Assembly: GCF_029946515.1 (NCBI RefSeq)
Contig: NZ_JARZHH010000010.1
Coordinates: forward strand, 62,001-126,000
Direction of reading: 5' to 3'
Length of the DNA: 64,000 nt
Source: Polyangium sp. 6x1
Lineage (GTDB): Bacteria; Myxococcota_A; Polyangia; Polyangiales; Polyangiaceae
The notes under the pieces are model-generated. The model worked only from the letters and a program-made list of their open reading frames with translations, searched no databases and was not told the origin of the DNA. Below, piece after piece: positions 39,863 to 51,624 of the stretch. Within the stretch, counting starts at the first letter, position 1, and every line of letters begins with the position of its first letter. The translations under genes and the position numbers were made by a program.

Positions 39863-40085
39863 CGACCCTCCTGCGGCTCCCGCGAGCCTCCCGGCGGTCA
39901 CCTCCCGACCTCCGGAGGTTGGCTTTCTCTCAAATGGGGTCGCCTGTCGACCTCCCGAGGCTCCCGCGAGCCTCCCGGCGGTCACCCACCGACCTCCGGA
40001 GGTTGGCTTTATCTCAAATGGGGTCGCCTGGCGACCGCCCCGCGGCTCCGCCGAGCCTGCCGGCGGTCGCCCACCGACCTCCCCG
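39863..40085. repeat. Tandem repeat, 84-nt period, about 2.7 copies
   Basis: The block GGAGGTTGGCTTT-CTCAAATGGGGTCGCCT recurs with TCCGGA starting at 39911 and 39995, exactly 84 bp apart (28 codons). The flanking CTCCCGCGAGCCTCCCGGCG block repeats at matching distance, with a partial third copy to about 40085. In one antisense frame it encodes GGRQATPFERKPTSGGR-type repeats, but no start signal supports a gene there. Together with the GT-rich joint it fills the gap between two divergent genes. Confidence 0.75.
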
Positions 40086-40138
40086 CCCTCCGTCGAACCG
40101 CTACCGCCCTGTACGGTCCCCATGGTAGCGTCCCCACG

Positions 40139-40948
40139 ATGAACCCTCCGCAGAAGAAGAAGCCCCCTGTCGATGCGGACGCCGCCAAGGCCGCATTCGA
40201 AAAACTCCTCCCGCGCTTCGAACAGATCCCCAAAGACAGCCTCCAATCACCCAATACGAGCGTCGACGCCGCGGCCATCGTCGCGCTCGGCATCGCCCGG
40301 GAGCTTTCCGCACCCGAGACACGCGCCCGCTTCGAGCTCTTGCCCAAGGAGCTCTTCGATATCGCTGCCCTCGATGACCTCGAAGCCGCCGCCCTCGCGG
40401 CCTGGTATGCGGCCACCTCGCTCCTCTCCGCCAATGCCCAGGGCACCGAGGCCAAGCTCCCCGTCGAGCTGGTGGACGACGCCACCACGCTCAAGGCGCG
40501 GATGCTCAAGGTCGGCGATTACCATTTCGACCCGGCCTCGCCCACCGGCCGCGAGATCGCCGATATCCGCGTGGGCACGGGGTACCGTGACCTCGCCCAG
40601 GACCTCGCCCGGCTCGCCCGGCTCTATCGTACCGAAAAGAAGCAGCTCGAAAACGACAAGGTCCACTACAGCGCCGAGGACGCCGCGCGCGCGGACGAGC
40701 TTTCCCACCGGATCGTCGCAGAGCTTTCGGCCTCCCGCAGCACGGAGCAAGCGCTCTGGGTCGAGCGAGTCCAGCGCGCCTTTGCGCTGCTCCTCGGCCT
40801 GTATGGAGAGGTGACGACGACCGCCACGTGGCTCCGGCGGAAGGAGGGAGGCGCGGCGGCGTATCCGTCGCTCGTCACGGCAGGGCGCGCGGCGAGAAGG
40901 GGTCGAGCCGAGGAGCCGCCGGGCGACAACGAAGGTACGGGCGGCTGA
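40139..40948 (+). CDS. Hypothetical protein, helical
   Basis: 269 residues from ATG 40139 (TAGCGT 7 nt upstream). A longer in-frame opening runs back through the tandem repeat but is not credible. Soluble, Ala/Leu/Glu-rich and probably all-helical: DADAAKAAFEKLLPRFEQIP, LEAAALAAWYAATSLLSA, YRDLAQDLARLARLYRTEKK, ARADELSHRIVAELSASRS. C-terminal tail is basic and Gly-rich. No signal peptide. I recognise no family; proteins like this recur in Polyangiaceae without annotation, in my recollection. Confidence 0.65.
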   Translation: MNPPQKKKPPVDADAAKAAFEKLLPRFEQIPKDSLQSPNTSVDAAAIVALGIARELSAPETRARFELLPKELFDIAALDDLEAAALAAWYAATSLLSANAQGTEAKLPVELVDDATTLKARMLKVGDYHFDPASPTGREIADIRVGTGYRDLAQDLARLARLYRTEKKQLENDKVHYSAEDAARADELSHRIVAELSASRSTEQALWVERVQRAFALLLGLYGEVTTTATWLRRKEGGAAAYPSLVTAGRAARRGRAEEPPGDNEGTGG

Positions 40949-40979
40949 CGCGCGCGAGCACCAACAGGAGAGGTTTCAC

Positions 40980-41309
40980 ATGCAGATCGGACTATCGAAG
41001 AACATCGATGCGGAAGGCTGTGAGAAGTGCAAAGAGTTTCGGCCCTGGTGGGGCACCATTGCCAAGATCGCGGCGCAGCTACATGCGCACGGCGTAACTT
41101 GGCCGAACTTCCTCATCATCCATGGCAAGCACCTGAGCTGTCGCGATGCGCCCGACGCCGGCGACTTGGATAGGACCGTTTACGTCATCGCAACGGATGA
41201 GCACGGCAAAGAGGCGAAGGGACAACCAATCTTCACGACGAAGGCAGGCTACTACGTCGGGGTGAACAGCATCCTGGATGGGAGTGCATTCGTAGAGCGA
41301 AATCGGTGA
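40980..41309 (+). CDS. Small hypothetical protein, lower GC
   Basis: 109 residues. AGGAG ribosome-binding site before ATG 40980. Lower GC and AT-ending codons compared with neighbours. Contains a CxxC near the N-terminus (EGCEKCKEFRPWWG) and a further Cys, so a metal or redox site is possible. The rest reads LIIHGKHLSCRDAPDAGDLD, YVIATDEHGKEAKGQ, YYVGVNSILDG. Not recognised. With the gene at 39418 it may mark imported DNA around the tandem repeat. Confidence 0.6.
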   Translation: MQIGLSKNIDAEGCEKCKEFRPWWGTIAKIAAQLHAHGVTWPNFLIIHGKHLSCRDAPDAGDLDRTVYVIATDEHGKEAKGQPIFTTKAGYYVGVNSILDGSAFVERNR

Positions 41310-41324
41310 GGCGTAGAGCCGCCT

Positions 41325-42311
41325 TCAGAACCGCAATTCCTTCCGCAACTCGTCCCCCGGCACGTCGAGCTCCTTCACCGCCTCGGCCACGCGCGGTTCG
41401 TCCTCCGTGCGGATGTGGATCAAGAATCGCACGTACAGGTCCCCCGGCTCTTTTCCTTTTCGCGCCACGCCTTTTCCTTTGAGCCGGAGCACCTGCCCGC
41501 TCTGCGTGTGCGCCGGGACCTTCAAGGTCACCTCGCCGTCCGGCGTCGGTACCTTGACCTTCCCGCCGAAATACGCCTCGCCGATGCTCACCGGCACGTC
41601 GAGACGGAGATCGTCGCCCTCGCGCTTGAACAAGGGGTGCGGCGTCACGTGGATCGTCAGCAGCAAATCCCCGGCAGGCCCGCCGCCCATTCCAGGCCCG
41701 CCCTGCCCAGGGACACGAATGCGGCTGCCCTCGTTCGCGCCCGCAGGAATGCGCACCGTCATCGGCTCCTCGCCCTCGCGCTGGAGCTGCACCGTCGTGC
41801 CCTTCACCGCCGACACGAAGTCGATCGTCACCTCGCTCTCGACGTCCTGCCCCTTGCGCGCACGCACGCCCCCGCGCGCGCCGCCGCCGCGGCCCCGCCC
41901 GAAGAGGTCGCCGATGTTGCCGAAGAGGTCGCCGAAATCGCCGGACGCGGCGCCGCCGCCGCCGCCCCCACCCCCGAAGATCTCCTCGACGTTGAACGGC
42001 ACCCCGCCGCCGGCTCCGGCCGGCCCGCCGGCTCGGCCGCGGCCTCCGCCGTACTGACGCACGAACCGCGCTCGCTCCGCGTCGAAGCCCTGCTGCAGGG
42101 CTTCGTCGCCGAACTCGTCGTAGAGCGCGCGCTTCTGCTTGTCCGACAGGACCTCGTGGGCGTGGTTGATCTCCTTGAACTTCGCCTCGTTCGCCTTTCC
42201 AGGCGCCTTGTCCGGGTGGTACTGGACGGCGAGCTTACGGAAAGCTTTCTTGATGGTGTCTTCGTCAGCGTCCCGGGCGACGCCGAGCACGGAATAAAGG
42301 TCGCGAGCCAT
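41325..42311 (-). CDS. DnaJ/CbpA-type co-chaperone
   Basis: 328 residues. J-domain at the N-terminus (DLYSVLGVARDADEDTIKKA, with the essential HPD in QYHPDKAPG, about 31-34), a Gly-rich region (GGGGGGGAAS), no Cys-rich zinc region, then two CTD beta domains (VTIDFVSAVKGTTVQLQ; DLLLTIHVTPHPLFKREGDDL; VPTPDGEVTLKVPAHTQSGQVLRLKGKGV). So it is a type II J protein (CbpA/DnaJ2) that delivers clients to DnaK. Promoter upstream with no Shine-Dalgarno. Confidence 0.93.
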   Translation of the reverse strand: MARDLYSVLGVARDADEDTIKKAFRKLAVQYHPDKAPGKANEAKFKEINHAHEVLSDKQKRALYDEFGDEALQQGFDAERARFVRQYGGGRGRAGGPAGAGGGVPFNVEEIFGGGGGGGGAASGDFGDLFGNIGDLFGRGRGGGARGGVRARKGQDVESEVTIDFVSAVKGTTVQLQREGEEPMTVRIPAGANEGSRIRVPGQGGPGMGGGPAGDLLLTIHVTPHPLFKREGDDLRLDVPVSIGEAYFGGKVKVPTPDGEVTLKVPAHTQSGQVLRLKGKGVARKGKEPGDLYVRFLIHIRTEDEPRVAEAVKELDVPGDELRKELRF

Positions 42312-42322
42312 GGGCCGGGGGA

Positions 42323-42351
42323 AGGGTAATTCCCGGATCTGGCTACGTCAC
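42323..42351 (-). promoter_or_regulatory. Promoter of the DnaJ-type gene
   Basis: GTGACG (complement 42351-42346), 17 bp, TACCCT (42328-42323), 11 nt to ATG 42311. Confidence 0.55.
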
Positions 42352-42382
42352 GGGGGGCAGGTAGGAAACGTACGGGCGAGCT

Positions 42383-43957
<1,575 letters not shown>

Positions 43958-43966
43958 CGCGTTCTC

Positions 43967-43995
43967 CGTCTACCAGCACGGTCCACGCCTGTCAC
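43967..43995 (-). promoter_or_regulatory. Promoter of cysS
   Basis: GTGACA (complement 43995-43990), 17 bp, TAGACG (43972-43967), 9 nt to ATG 43957. No ribosome-binding site; leaderless initiation expected. Confidence 0.55.
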
Positions 43996-44064
43996 GAGGG
44001 GGAAGGCGGACCCTCGTGTCCTTGAAAGACCGGCATGGCCTGCGCATGGTAAGGCAGTCCCGCC

Positions 44065-44880
44065 ATGTTGCCCCTTCGAGACCGCCTGCCGGCTCGGCGC
44101 CGCCCCTACGTCAACTGGCTGATCATCCTCGTGAACCTCGGCGTCTTCGTGTGGACGCAGGCGCTCATCTCGGTGGCCGGCCCCCGCGGCACCGAGGGGA
44201 GGGCCTTCGCGCTGCTCATGGAGTACGGCCTCGTGCCCGCGCGCCTCGTGCAAGAGCCCATCGCCGCCCTGCCGACGGTGTTCTCGAGCATGTTCATGCA
44301 CGACCCGTCCGGGTGGGCGCACATCGGCGGCAACATGCTCTACCTCTGGATCTTCGGCGACAACGTCGAGGACGCCATCGGCAGCAAGCGGTACGCGCTC
44401 TTCTACGTCCTCTGCGGCCTCTGCGCGGCGCTCGCGCAGGTGGTGGTGAACCCGTCGTCGGTCGTGCCCATGGTGGGCGCTTCGGGCGCGATCTCGGGCG
44501 TGCTCGCGGCGTACGGGTCGCTCTACCCGCGCTCGCCGATCACGGTGCTGAACCCGATCGTCCCGCTCTGGCTCTTCTTCGGGATCTTCTTCGAGCTCCC
44601 GGCCTGGGTGATCATCCTCGAGTACTTCGTGCTGAACCTCTTCAGCGGCATCCGCTCGGTCGGCGGGTCGGGCGGCGGGGTCGCGTTCTTCGCGCACCTC
44701 GGCGGGTTCGTCGCGGGTGCGCTGCTCATCCGCGTGTTCATGCGGGACAAGCCTCCTCGCGAGCACGACCGCTGGACCCAGCTCCGCCCACCCGCCCCGC
44801 GAACCAAGTCTCCCTACGGTCGGCCTTACGGCGCCCCGCCGCCGCGACGGCCCCAGGGCGGGGACCCGTGGGGCTGGTGA
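44065..44880 (+). CDS. Rhomboid-family intramembrane serine protease
   Basis: 271 residues. Seven-helix layout expected; hydrophobic segments include YVNWLIILVNLGVFVWTQAL, RYALFYVLCGLCAALAQVV, WLFFGIFFELPAWVIILEYF. Landmarks: HIGGNMLYLWIFGDNVED after the first loop, catalytic Ser140 in GASGAISGVLAAY and catalytic His211 in FFAHLGGFVAGALL. The C-terminal tail is Pro/Arg-rich and cytosolic. Cleaves membrane proteins within the bilayer; substrate unknown. TAAGGC ends 9 nt before ATG. Downstream lies a lipoprotein/MlaE pair with its own start signals. Confidence 0.93.
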   Translation: MLPLRDRLPARRRPYVNWLIILVNLGVFVWTQALISVAGPRGTEGRAFALLMEYGLVPARLVQEPIAALPTVFSSMFMHDPSGWAHIGGNMLYLWIFGDNVEDAIGSKRYALFYVLCGLCAALAQVVVNPSSVVPMVGASGAISGVLAAYGSLYPRSPITVLNPIVPLWLFFGIFFELPAWVIILEYFVLNLFSGIRSVGGSGGGVAFFAHLGGFVAGALLIRVFMRDKPPREHDRWTQLRPPAPRTKSPYGRPYGAPPPRRPQGGDPWGW

Positions 44881-44969
44881 GAAACGGAGTACGCAGTCTG
44901 TCACAGCATGGTCAGGTCGTCGGTTTCCGCCGGAGACGCTCTCTTCGGCGTGTTAGCTTCGCCCGCGCG

Positions 44970-45500
44970 ATGGGAATGCCCTTTCGTCGCCCCCGAGCGC
45001 TCGTGCTCGGCCTCTGCCTCGCGGTCTTCGGGATCGGAGCCTGCGGAGCGCCGAGCTTCACGGGCTCGGTGTACCGAGGGACCGGCTACGCCTTCCGCGT
45101 GCCGACGCCGCCCGCGACGTGGAAACAGATCGAGCTCGACGGCCAGGCCCTCGCGTTCGAGGACACGGCGAACGACGCGATGATCGCGGCCTCGGGTCGT
45201 TGCAAGGTGGACGGCGAGGACGTGCCGCTCCGCTCGCTCGTGCAGCACCTCTTCTTGCAGTTCACGGACCGCGAGGTGGTGAGCGAGGAGGTCGTGCCGT
45301 TCGACGGGCGCGAGGCGCTGCACACGGTGGTGACGGCGAAGCTCGACGGCGTGCCGCGGCAGTTCGACGTGTGGGTGCTGAAGAAGGACGGCTGCGTCTA
45401 CGACCTCTACTGCATCGCCGATCCCGCGGGCTTTTCGGCCGCGGTCGGGCCGTTTCGCGCGTTCGTCAAAGGCTTCGCCACGGTGCCCGGCGATGAGTAG
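44970..45500 (+). CDS. Lipoprotein preceding MlaE-type permease
   Basis: 176 residues from ATG 44970 (ATG 44976 alternative). Signal with lipobox GIGAC (about 20-24). Mature part: SVYRGTGYAFRVPTPPATWK, DTANDAMIAASGRCKV, VQHLFLQFTDREVVSEE, FDGREALHTVVTAKLDG, FDVWVLKKDGCVYDLYCIA. It overlaps the next gene by 8 nt, so co-translated. In Mla-type lipid transport systems a periplasmic or outer-membrane component accompanies the permease, so this may be such a partner; the sequence itself does not show an MCE domain. TAGCTT lies 10 nt before ATG. Confidence 0.72.
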   Translation: MGMPFRRPRALVLGLCLAVFGIGACGAPSFTGSVYRGTGYAFRVPTPPATWKQIELDGQALAFEDTANDAMIAASGRCKVDGEDVPLRSLVQHLFLQFTDREVVSEEVVPFDGREALHTVVTAKLDGVPRQFDVWVLKKDGCVYDLYCIADPAGFSAAVGPFRAFVKGFATVPGDE

Positions 45501-46338
45501 CCAGACCTCGGGCGTGGAGTCGCAGAAGCCGAAGTCGCTGCCGGGGCTGCCGCCGGAGCCGCCGTTCTACGAGCGGCTCGCGCAGCGGGGGACGAACTTC
45601 CTCGTGCACCTCGCGCAGATCGGGCGGATGACGCGCGAGACGTTCGCGGCGATGTTCCAGAGACCGTTCGAGCTCCAATCGACGATGCACCAGATGGAGC
45701 AGCTCGGCATCCGATCGCTCGGGATCGCGTGCGCGACGGCGCTCTTCACGGGCATGGTCATGGCGGTGCAGTTCGCCTTCGGCCTGCAGAAGTTCGGCGG
45801 CATGGAGTACACGGGCCGCGTGATCGGTCTGTCGTTCTCGCGCGAGCTCGCGCCGACGCTGACGGCGGTGATCGTGGGAGGTCGGATCGGATCGGGCATC
45901 GCGGCCGAGGTGGGCTCGATGGCCGTGACGGAGCAGATCGACGCGATCCGCGCGCTCGGGGCGGATCCGATGAAGAAGCTCGTGGTGCCGCGGCTCGTCT
46001 CCTGCGTGATCATCATGCCGGTGCTCGGCGCGCTGGCGCTCGTGATCGGCTTCTCGGGCGCGATGATCATCTGCGACTGGCAGTTCGGCATCCCGTGGGG
46101 GTTTTTCCTTCGCTCCGCGCTCGGCTCGATGAACTTCCGCGACTTCTGGATGGGGCTCATGAAGTGCCCGTTCTTCGGTGCGATCATCGCGCTCGTGGGC
46201 TGTCACTTCGGCATGATCACGCGCGGCGGCACCGAGGGCGTGGGCCAGTCGACGACGCGGGCCGTCGTGGGCGTGTCGATCTCGATCCTCGTGGCGGACT
46301 TCGTGCTCACGAAGCTCGGGTTCATCATTTTCGGCTGA
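45493..46338 (+). CDS. mlaE: MlaE-family ABC transporter permease
   Basis: 281 residues. Integral inner-membrane permease of the MCE/Mla lipid transport family. Conserved MAVQFAFGLQKFGG, FSRELAPTLTAVIVGGRIGSGIAAEVGSM (the coupling-helix ELAPvLtAl..aGRvGs.iaAElG motif), VTEQIDAIRALGADPMKKLVVPR, PVLGALALVIGFSGAMI, GTEGVGQSTTRAVVGVSI. All expected features present. It moves phospholipids between membranes together with MlaF ATPase and MlaD; neither is in this window. Starts 8 nt inside the upstream lipoprotein gene. Confidence 0.93.
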   Translation: MSSQTSGVESQKPKSLPGLPPEPPFYERLAQRGTNFLVHLAQIGRMTRETFAAMFQRPFELQSTMHQMEQLGIRSLGIACATALFTGMVMAVQFAFGLQKFGGMEYTGRVIGLSFSRELAPTLTAVIVGGRIGSGIAAEVGSMAVTEQIDAIRALGADPMKKLVVPRLVSCVIIMPVLGALALVIGFSGAMIICDWQFGIPWGFFLRSALGSMNFRDFWMGLMKCPFFGAIIALVGCHFGMITRGGTEGVGQSTTRAVVGVSISILVADFVLTKLGFIIFG

Positions 46339-46354
46339 AGAACCCCTTTGACGG

Positions 46355-48835
46355 ATGCGCGCGATGAGAGACGATGCGCGCGTGGCGGAACGTATCGTGG
46401 TGAGCTTCCACGGGCCAAACGGCTCTTTGGCGAGCTCCGGATCGGGGTATCTCGAGAGATCGCTCTCGATCCTGAAGCGCGCAGAGGCTCATGGCGGCGC
46501 GCTCTGCGCGTGGAGCGGCGAGGCGTATAGCGTCGACTTCGCCGCCGAGGCGCTCGACGAGGCGCTCGGGTTCACGCTCGAACAGGTGGCAGAAGCGCAG
46601 GACGGCGAGCCCTTGCGGATCGGGATCGCGCAAGGCGAGATGCAGCCGATCGGCGCGCAGGGCGGGCTCGCGTGGGGCAAGCCGCTCGTCCGCGCCGAGC
46701 GGCTCGCGGCGATCGCGCGCCCCGGTGAGGTGCTGCTCGATGCGGACGTCGCGGCGGTGCAGTCGGGCGACCTCGTGACCGCGGGGCTGCGTCGAGGGCG
46801 TGCCGCGGACGGCTCGATCGTGCGAGGCCTGCGGCTCGACATCTACGCGCCGCTCCGAGGCGACACGCTGGCGAACGTGCTCAAGCTCGTGCTCGCGCCG
46901 GAGCTCGTGGGCCGCGAGGAGGAGCTCGGCAAGCTCACGGTTCCGCTCGGGTGCGCAGGGCTTTTGCGGGCGGCGCCGGGCGCGGGCGGGACGCGGCTGC
47001 TTCAGGAGCTCGCGCGCAGGCTCGCGCCGCCGCGGTCCTTGCGGATCGCGCCGACGTTCTTGCCACGCGAGCCGCTCGGGGCGCTGCGCAACGCGTTCGC
47101 GCGGTCGCTCGGGCGGGAAGAACCGCCGGCGCTGCCGGAGGCGCTCGCCGCGGCGTTCAACAAGCTCCTCGCGGGGGAAGGGATCGACCCGCGGAGCGCC
47201 GCCGAGCTCGTGGATGCTTGGCTCGCGCCGGTGGATGGGCGATCGGGTCTGCTCACGGTCGACGACGTGGCGTTGATCGACGTGGCGACGCTGGAGGTGG
47301 TGTCGCAGGCGATCCCGGCGCCGGGGTTCTTCCGGTCGGTCGTGCGTCTCGACGTGGAGGAGGCGCTGCCCGAGGTGCTCTCGTCGATCCCTGTGGTCGC
47401 GGAGGTGACGCTGGGCCCGCTGCCGAAAGAGGCGGCCGTGGCGCTCGCGCGCGCGTTCTGCGGCGGCGCGATCACGCAGGAAGCCGCCGAGAGGTGGGCG
47501 CGTCGCGGAGAAGGGATGCCGCTCGGGATCCGCGAGGCGCTCGCGGAGGGGCTCTCGACGGGAGAGCTCCGGTGGGCCGGAGACGTCGCCGAGCCGCGGG
47601 ATCGCGCGAGCGGTCGAGGCGCGCCGGCGCCGGCGCACGAGTGGATCGTGCGGCGCGCGACGTGGCTCGAACCTGGCGAGCGCGCGGCGCTCGTGGGCGT
47701 CGCGCTGCTTGGCGCGGATGCGCCGAGCGAGATCGTGGACGCGGTGTCGACGCTGATGGCGGGCGCGGGCGCGCGCGTGGCCGTCGTGGAGGACGCGCTC
47801 GTCGGCGCGGGATGGGCGTACCGGCCGGAGGAAGGCTGGCTCGCGATCGCGTCGAGGACCACGGCGCGCGCGTTGATCGGTCTGCTCGACGCAGGGACGC
47901 GCGAGCTCTGGCATCGCATGGCCGGTCGCGTGCTCGAGCAGAACGTGGGGCCGCTCGGGCTCGCGGAGCCGGCGTATCACGCGGCCGTCGCGGGGGAGCG
48001 TGCGTCGGCGGCGGTGCTCGCGGCGGAGGCGGCGCTCGCAGCGGCGGGCGCGGGCCTGCGCAAGGCGGCGGCGGCGCTGATCGACGAGGCGCGCAGCCTC
48101 GATCCGGACGTGCAGGTGCCAGAGCTGTCGGACGAGGGCGAGCTGCTCGTCGATGCGCCCGCCGAGGAGCTGTCGATCGCGTCGATCATCGAGGCAGCGA
48201 TGGGGGAGGGGGGACAGATGCGCGCATCCGATCCGCACCCGCCGTCGTCGCTCGGATCGCTCTCGCCCGACAGCCTGAGCGCGCGAGGCGAAGGGGTGGC
48301 GGCGTACGGGCTGCCGTCGAAGCCCTCGGTGGCGGAGGCGGTCGAGGCGCTCGGCGACGATCCGGCTGCGGTCGAGGATCCCGTGGTGATGGCGGAGCGG
48401 CTGTCGAAGCTCCTGCGCGAGGCGCTCGTCGAGGGCGACATCAAGACGGTAGAGGACATCCTCGTGCGGCTCCGGGTGACGGGCGAGCACGACGCGCTCG
48501 TCGATCGGATGGGCGCGTTCGTGCTGCTCGCGCGACGCGAGCCCGGCGAGGCGCTGCGCAAGCTGAAGGAAGCGGTGGACTCGGCGAGCTCGCCGCGCGC
48601 GCGCGTCCGTGCGCGGCTGTCGTACGGCATCGGGCTCGCGTCGGCGGGCGACATGGATCGCGCGCTCATGGAGACGCTCACGGCGCTCGCGCGCGCCCGG
48701 GAGGCGTCCGATCAGCGCGCCGAGCAAGCCTGCGCGCGCTTCCTCGCGTACCTGTCGGCGGCGATGGGTCAGCCGCAAGCGGCGATGGTCTGGACCAAGG
48801 TCGCGCAGACCTCCGGAGAGGCGCTCCGCGGTTGA
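46355..48835 (+). CDS. Adenylate-cyclase/NTPase-like regulator with degenerate motifs
   Basis: 826 residues. Start ATG 46355 (ATG 46364 possible). The N-terminal 160 residues resemble a class III cyclase fold without catalytic Asp pairs (VVSFHGPNGSLA, LRIGIAQGEMQPIG, AERLAAIARPGEVLLDADVA). Then comes an NTPase-like region beginning PELVGREEELGKL, where the P-loop position reads RAAPGAGGTRLL: the Lys of GxxGxGK is lost. The rest is helical, TPR-like repeats (KLLREALVEGDIKTVEDIL, FVLLARREPGEALRKLKEAVD, LTALARAREASDQRAEQAC). Likely a signalling protein that has lost enzyme activity. No signal peptide. Confidence 0.7.
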   Translation: MRAMRDDARVAERIVVSFHGPNGSLASSGSGYLERSLSILKRAEAHGGALCAWSGEAYSVDFAAEALDEALGFTLEQVAEAQDGEPLRIGIAQGEMQPIGAQGGLAWGKPLVRAERLAAIARPGEVLLDADVAAVQSGDLVTAGLRRGRAADGSIVRGLRLDIYAPLRGDTLANVLKLVLAPELVGREEELGKLTVPLGCAGLLRAAPGAGGTRLLQELARRLAPPRSLRIAPTFLPREPLGALRNAFARSLGREEPPALPEALAAAFNKLLAGEGIDPRSAAELVDAWLAPVDGRSGLLTVDDVALIDVATLEVVSQAIPAPGFFRSVVRLDVEEALPEVLSSIPVVAEVTLGPLPKEAAVALARAFCGGAITQEAAERWARRGEGMPLGIREALAEGLSTGELRWAGDVAEPRDRASGRGAPAPAHEWIVRRATWLEPGERAALVGVALLGADAPSEIVDAVSTLMAGAGARVAVVEDALVGAGWAYRPEEGWLAIASRTTARALIGLLDAGTRELWHRMAGRVLEQNVGPLGLAEPAYHAAVAGERASAAVLAAEAALAAAGAGLRKAAAALIDEARSLDPDVQVPELSDEGELLVDAPAEELSIASIIEAAMGEGGQMRASDPHPPSSLGSLSPDSLSARGEGVAAYGLPSKPSVAEAVEALGDDPAAVEDPVVMAERLSKLLREALVEGDIKTVEDILVRLRVTGEHDALVDRMGAFVLLARREPGEALRKLKEAVDSASSPRARVRARLSYGIGLASAGDMDRALMETLTALARAREASDQRAEQACARFLAYLSAAMGQPQAAMVWTKVAQTSGEALRG

Positions 48836-48868
48836 CAGGCCCGGGGCGGCCGAGCAAAAGCGTTTCTC

Positions 48869-49563
48869 ATGAGCGCGACCGTCCCCCCTTCCGCCGAACC
48901 CGCGCGGGAGCGTCGCGCGCGCCGCGTGATCGCCGCGCTCCTCGTGATCTCCGCGCTCGGCTTCGCGGCCGCGCTCGTGACGTACCTGAAGTACGCCGCG
49001 CTGTGGCTGCGCCCGCCGCCGCGCTTGCCGCCGTGTGTGCTCGCCGCGCGGCGCGGGCTCGTGCGCGAGGAGCCCGTCATGGGATCGATCCCCCACATGA
49101 CGCCGGAGGGCAACACCGTGTACCTGCGGCCGAACGAGGATCGGGCCGTGGGTTGCCTCGGGCGCATGTCGTCGCCGGTCGCGTCGGCCTTGGCGGGGGC
49201 CTTCGCAGAGATCGAGCCCGCGGCCCGGATGCGCGCGCTCACGGCGGTCATGAAGAACCACGTGCCGCGGGATCCTTCGGCCGATCGGGAGGCGCTCGCG
49301 GCGTGGATGCTCGTGTCGGGGGCGATGCGCGCGTTGCCCGAGACGCCGGAGACCACGGCCACGCGGGACGAGATCGACCAGATGAACGCGTGCCGCTTCG
49401 CGATGCGCTCGACGTGCTCGACGCGTCCTCCGGTCCCGCTCCTCGTGTGGGCGGCGGGCGTTCCCTCGTCGTTTGGCTTGCTCTTCGGCGCGGGCGTCGG
49501 CGTGCGCGCGCTCGTGCACCTCGTGCGCGAGCGTCGCCGGCGCAAGCGGGCTGAGGCCACCGC

Positions 49564-49567
<4 letters not shown>
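48869..49567 (+). CDS. Two-helix membrane protein, unknown
   Basis: 232 residues. One helix near the N-terminus (VIAALLVISALGFAAALVTYL) and one near the C-terminus (SSFGLLFGAGVGVRALVHLV), with a Cys-containing periplasmic stretch between ([37 protein letters not shown]). No family recognised. A perfect TTGACA lies at 48832-48837 overlapping the upstream stop; the -10 is weak. The stop overlaps the convergent antiporter stop by 4 nt. Confidence 0.65.
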
Positions 49568-51558
<1,991 letters not shown>

Positions 51559-51624
51559 GGTCCGCCGCGCGCGGGCGTGCAGCGCGCCCGTGCGGGACGT
51601 GGATGCATGAAGCGCGCGCGGGGC

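Noticed and set aside
39863-40085. CRISPR array
   Set aside because: Only about 2.7 long copies, no short repeat-spacer alternation and no cas genes.
39791-40138. N-terminal extension of the 40139 gene through the tandem repeats
   Set aside because: Repeat-coded, no start signal, whereas ATG 40139 has a -10 box at the usual distance.
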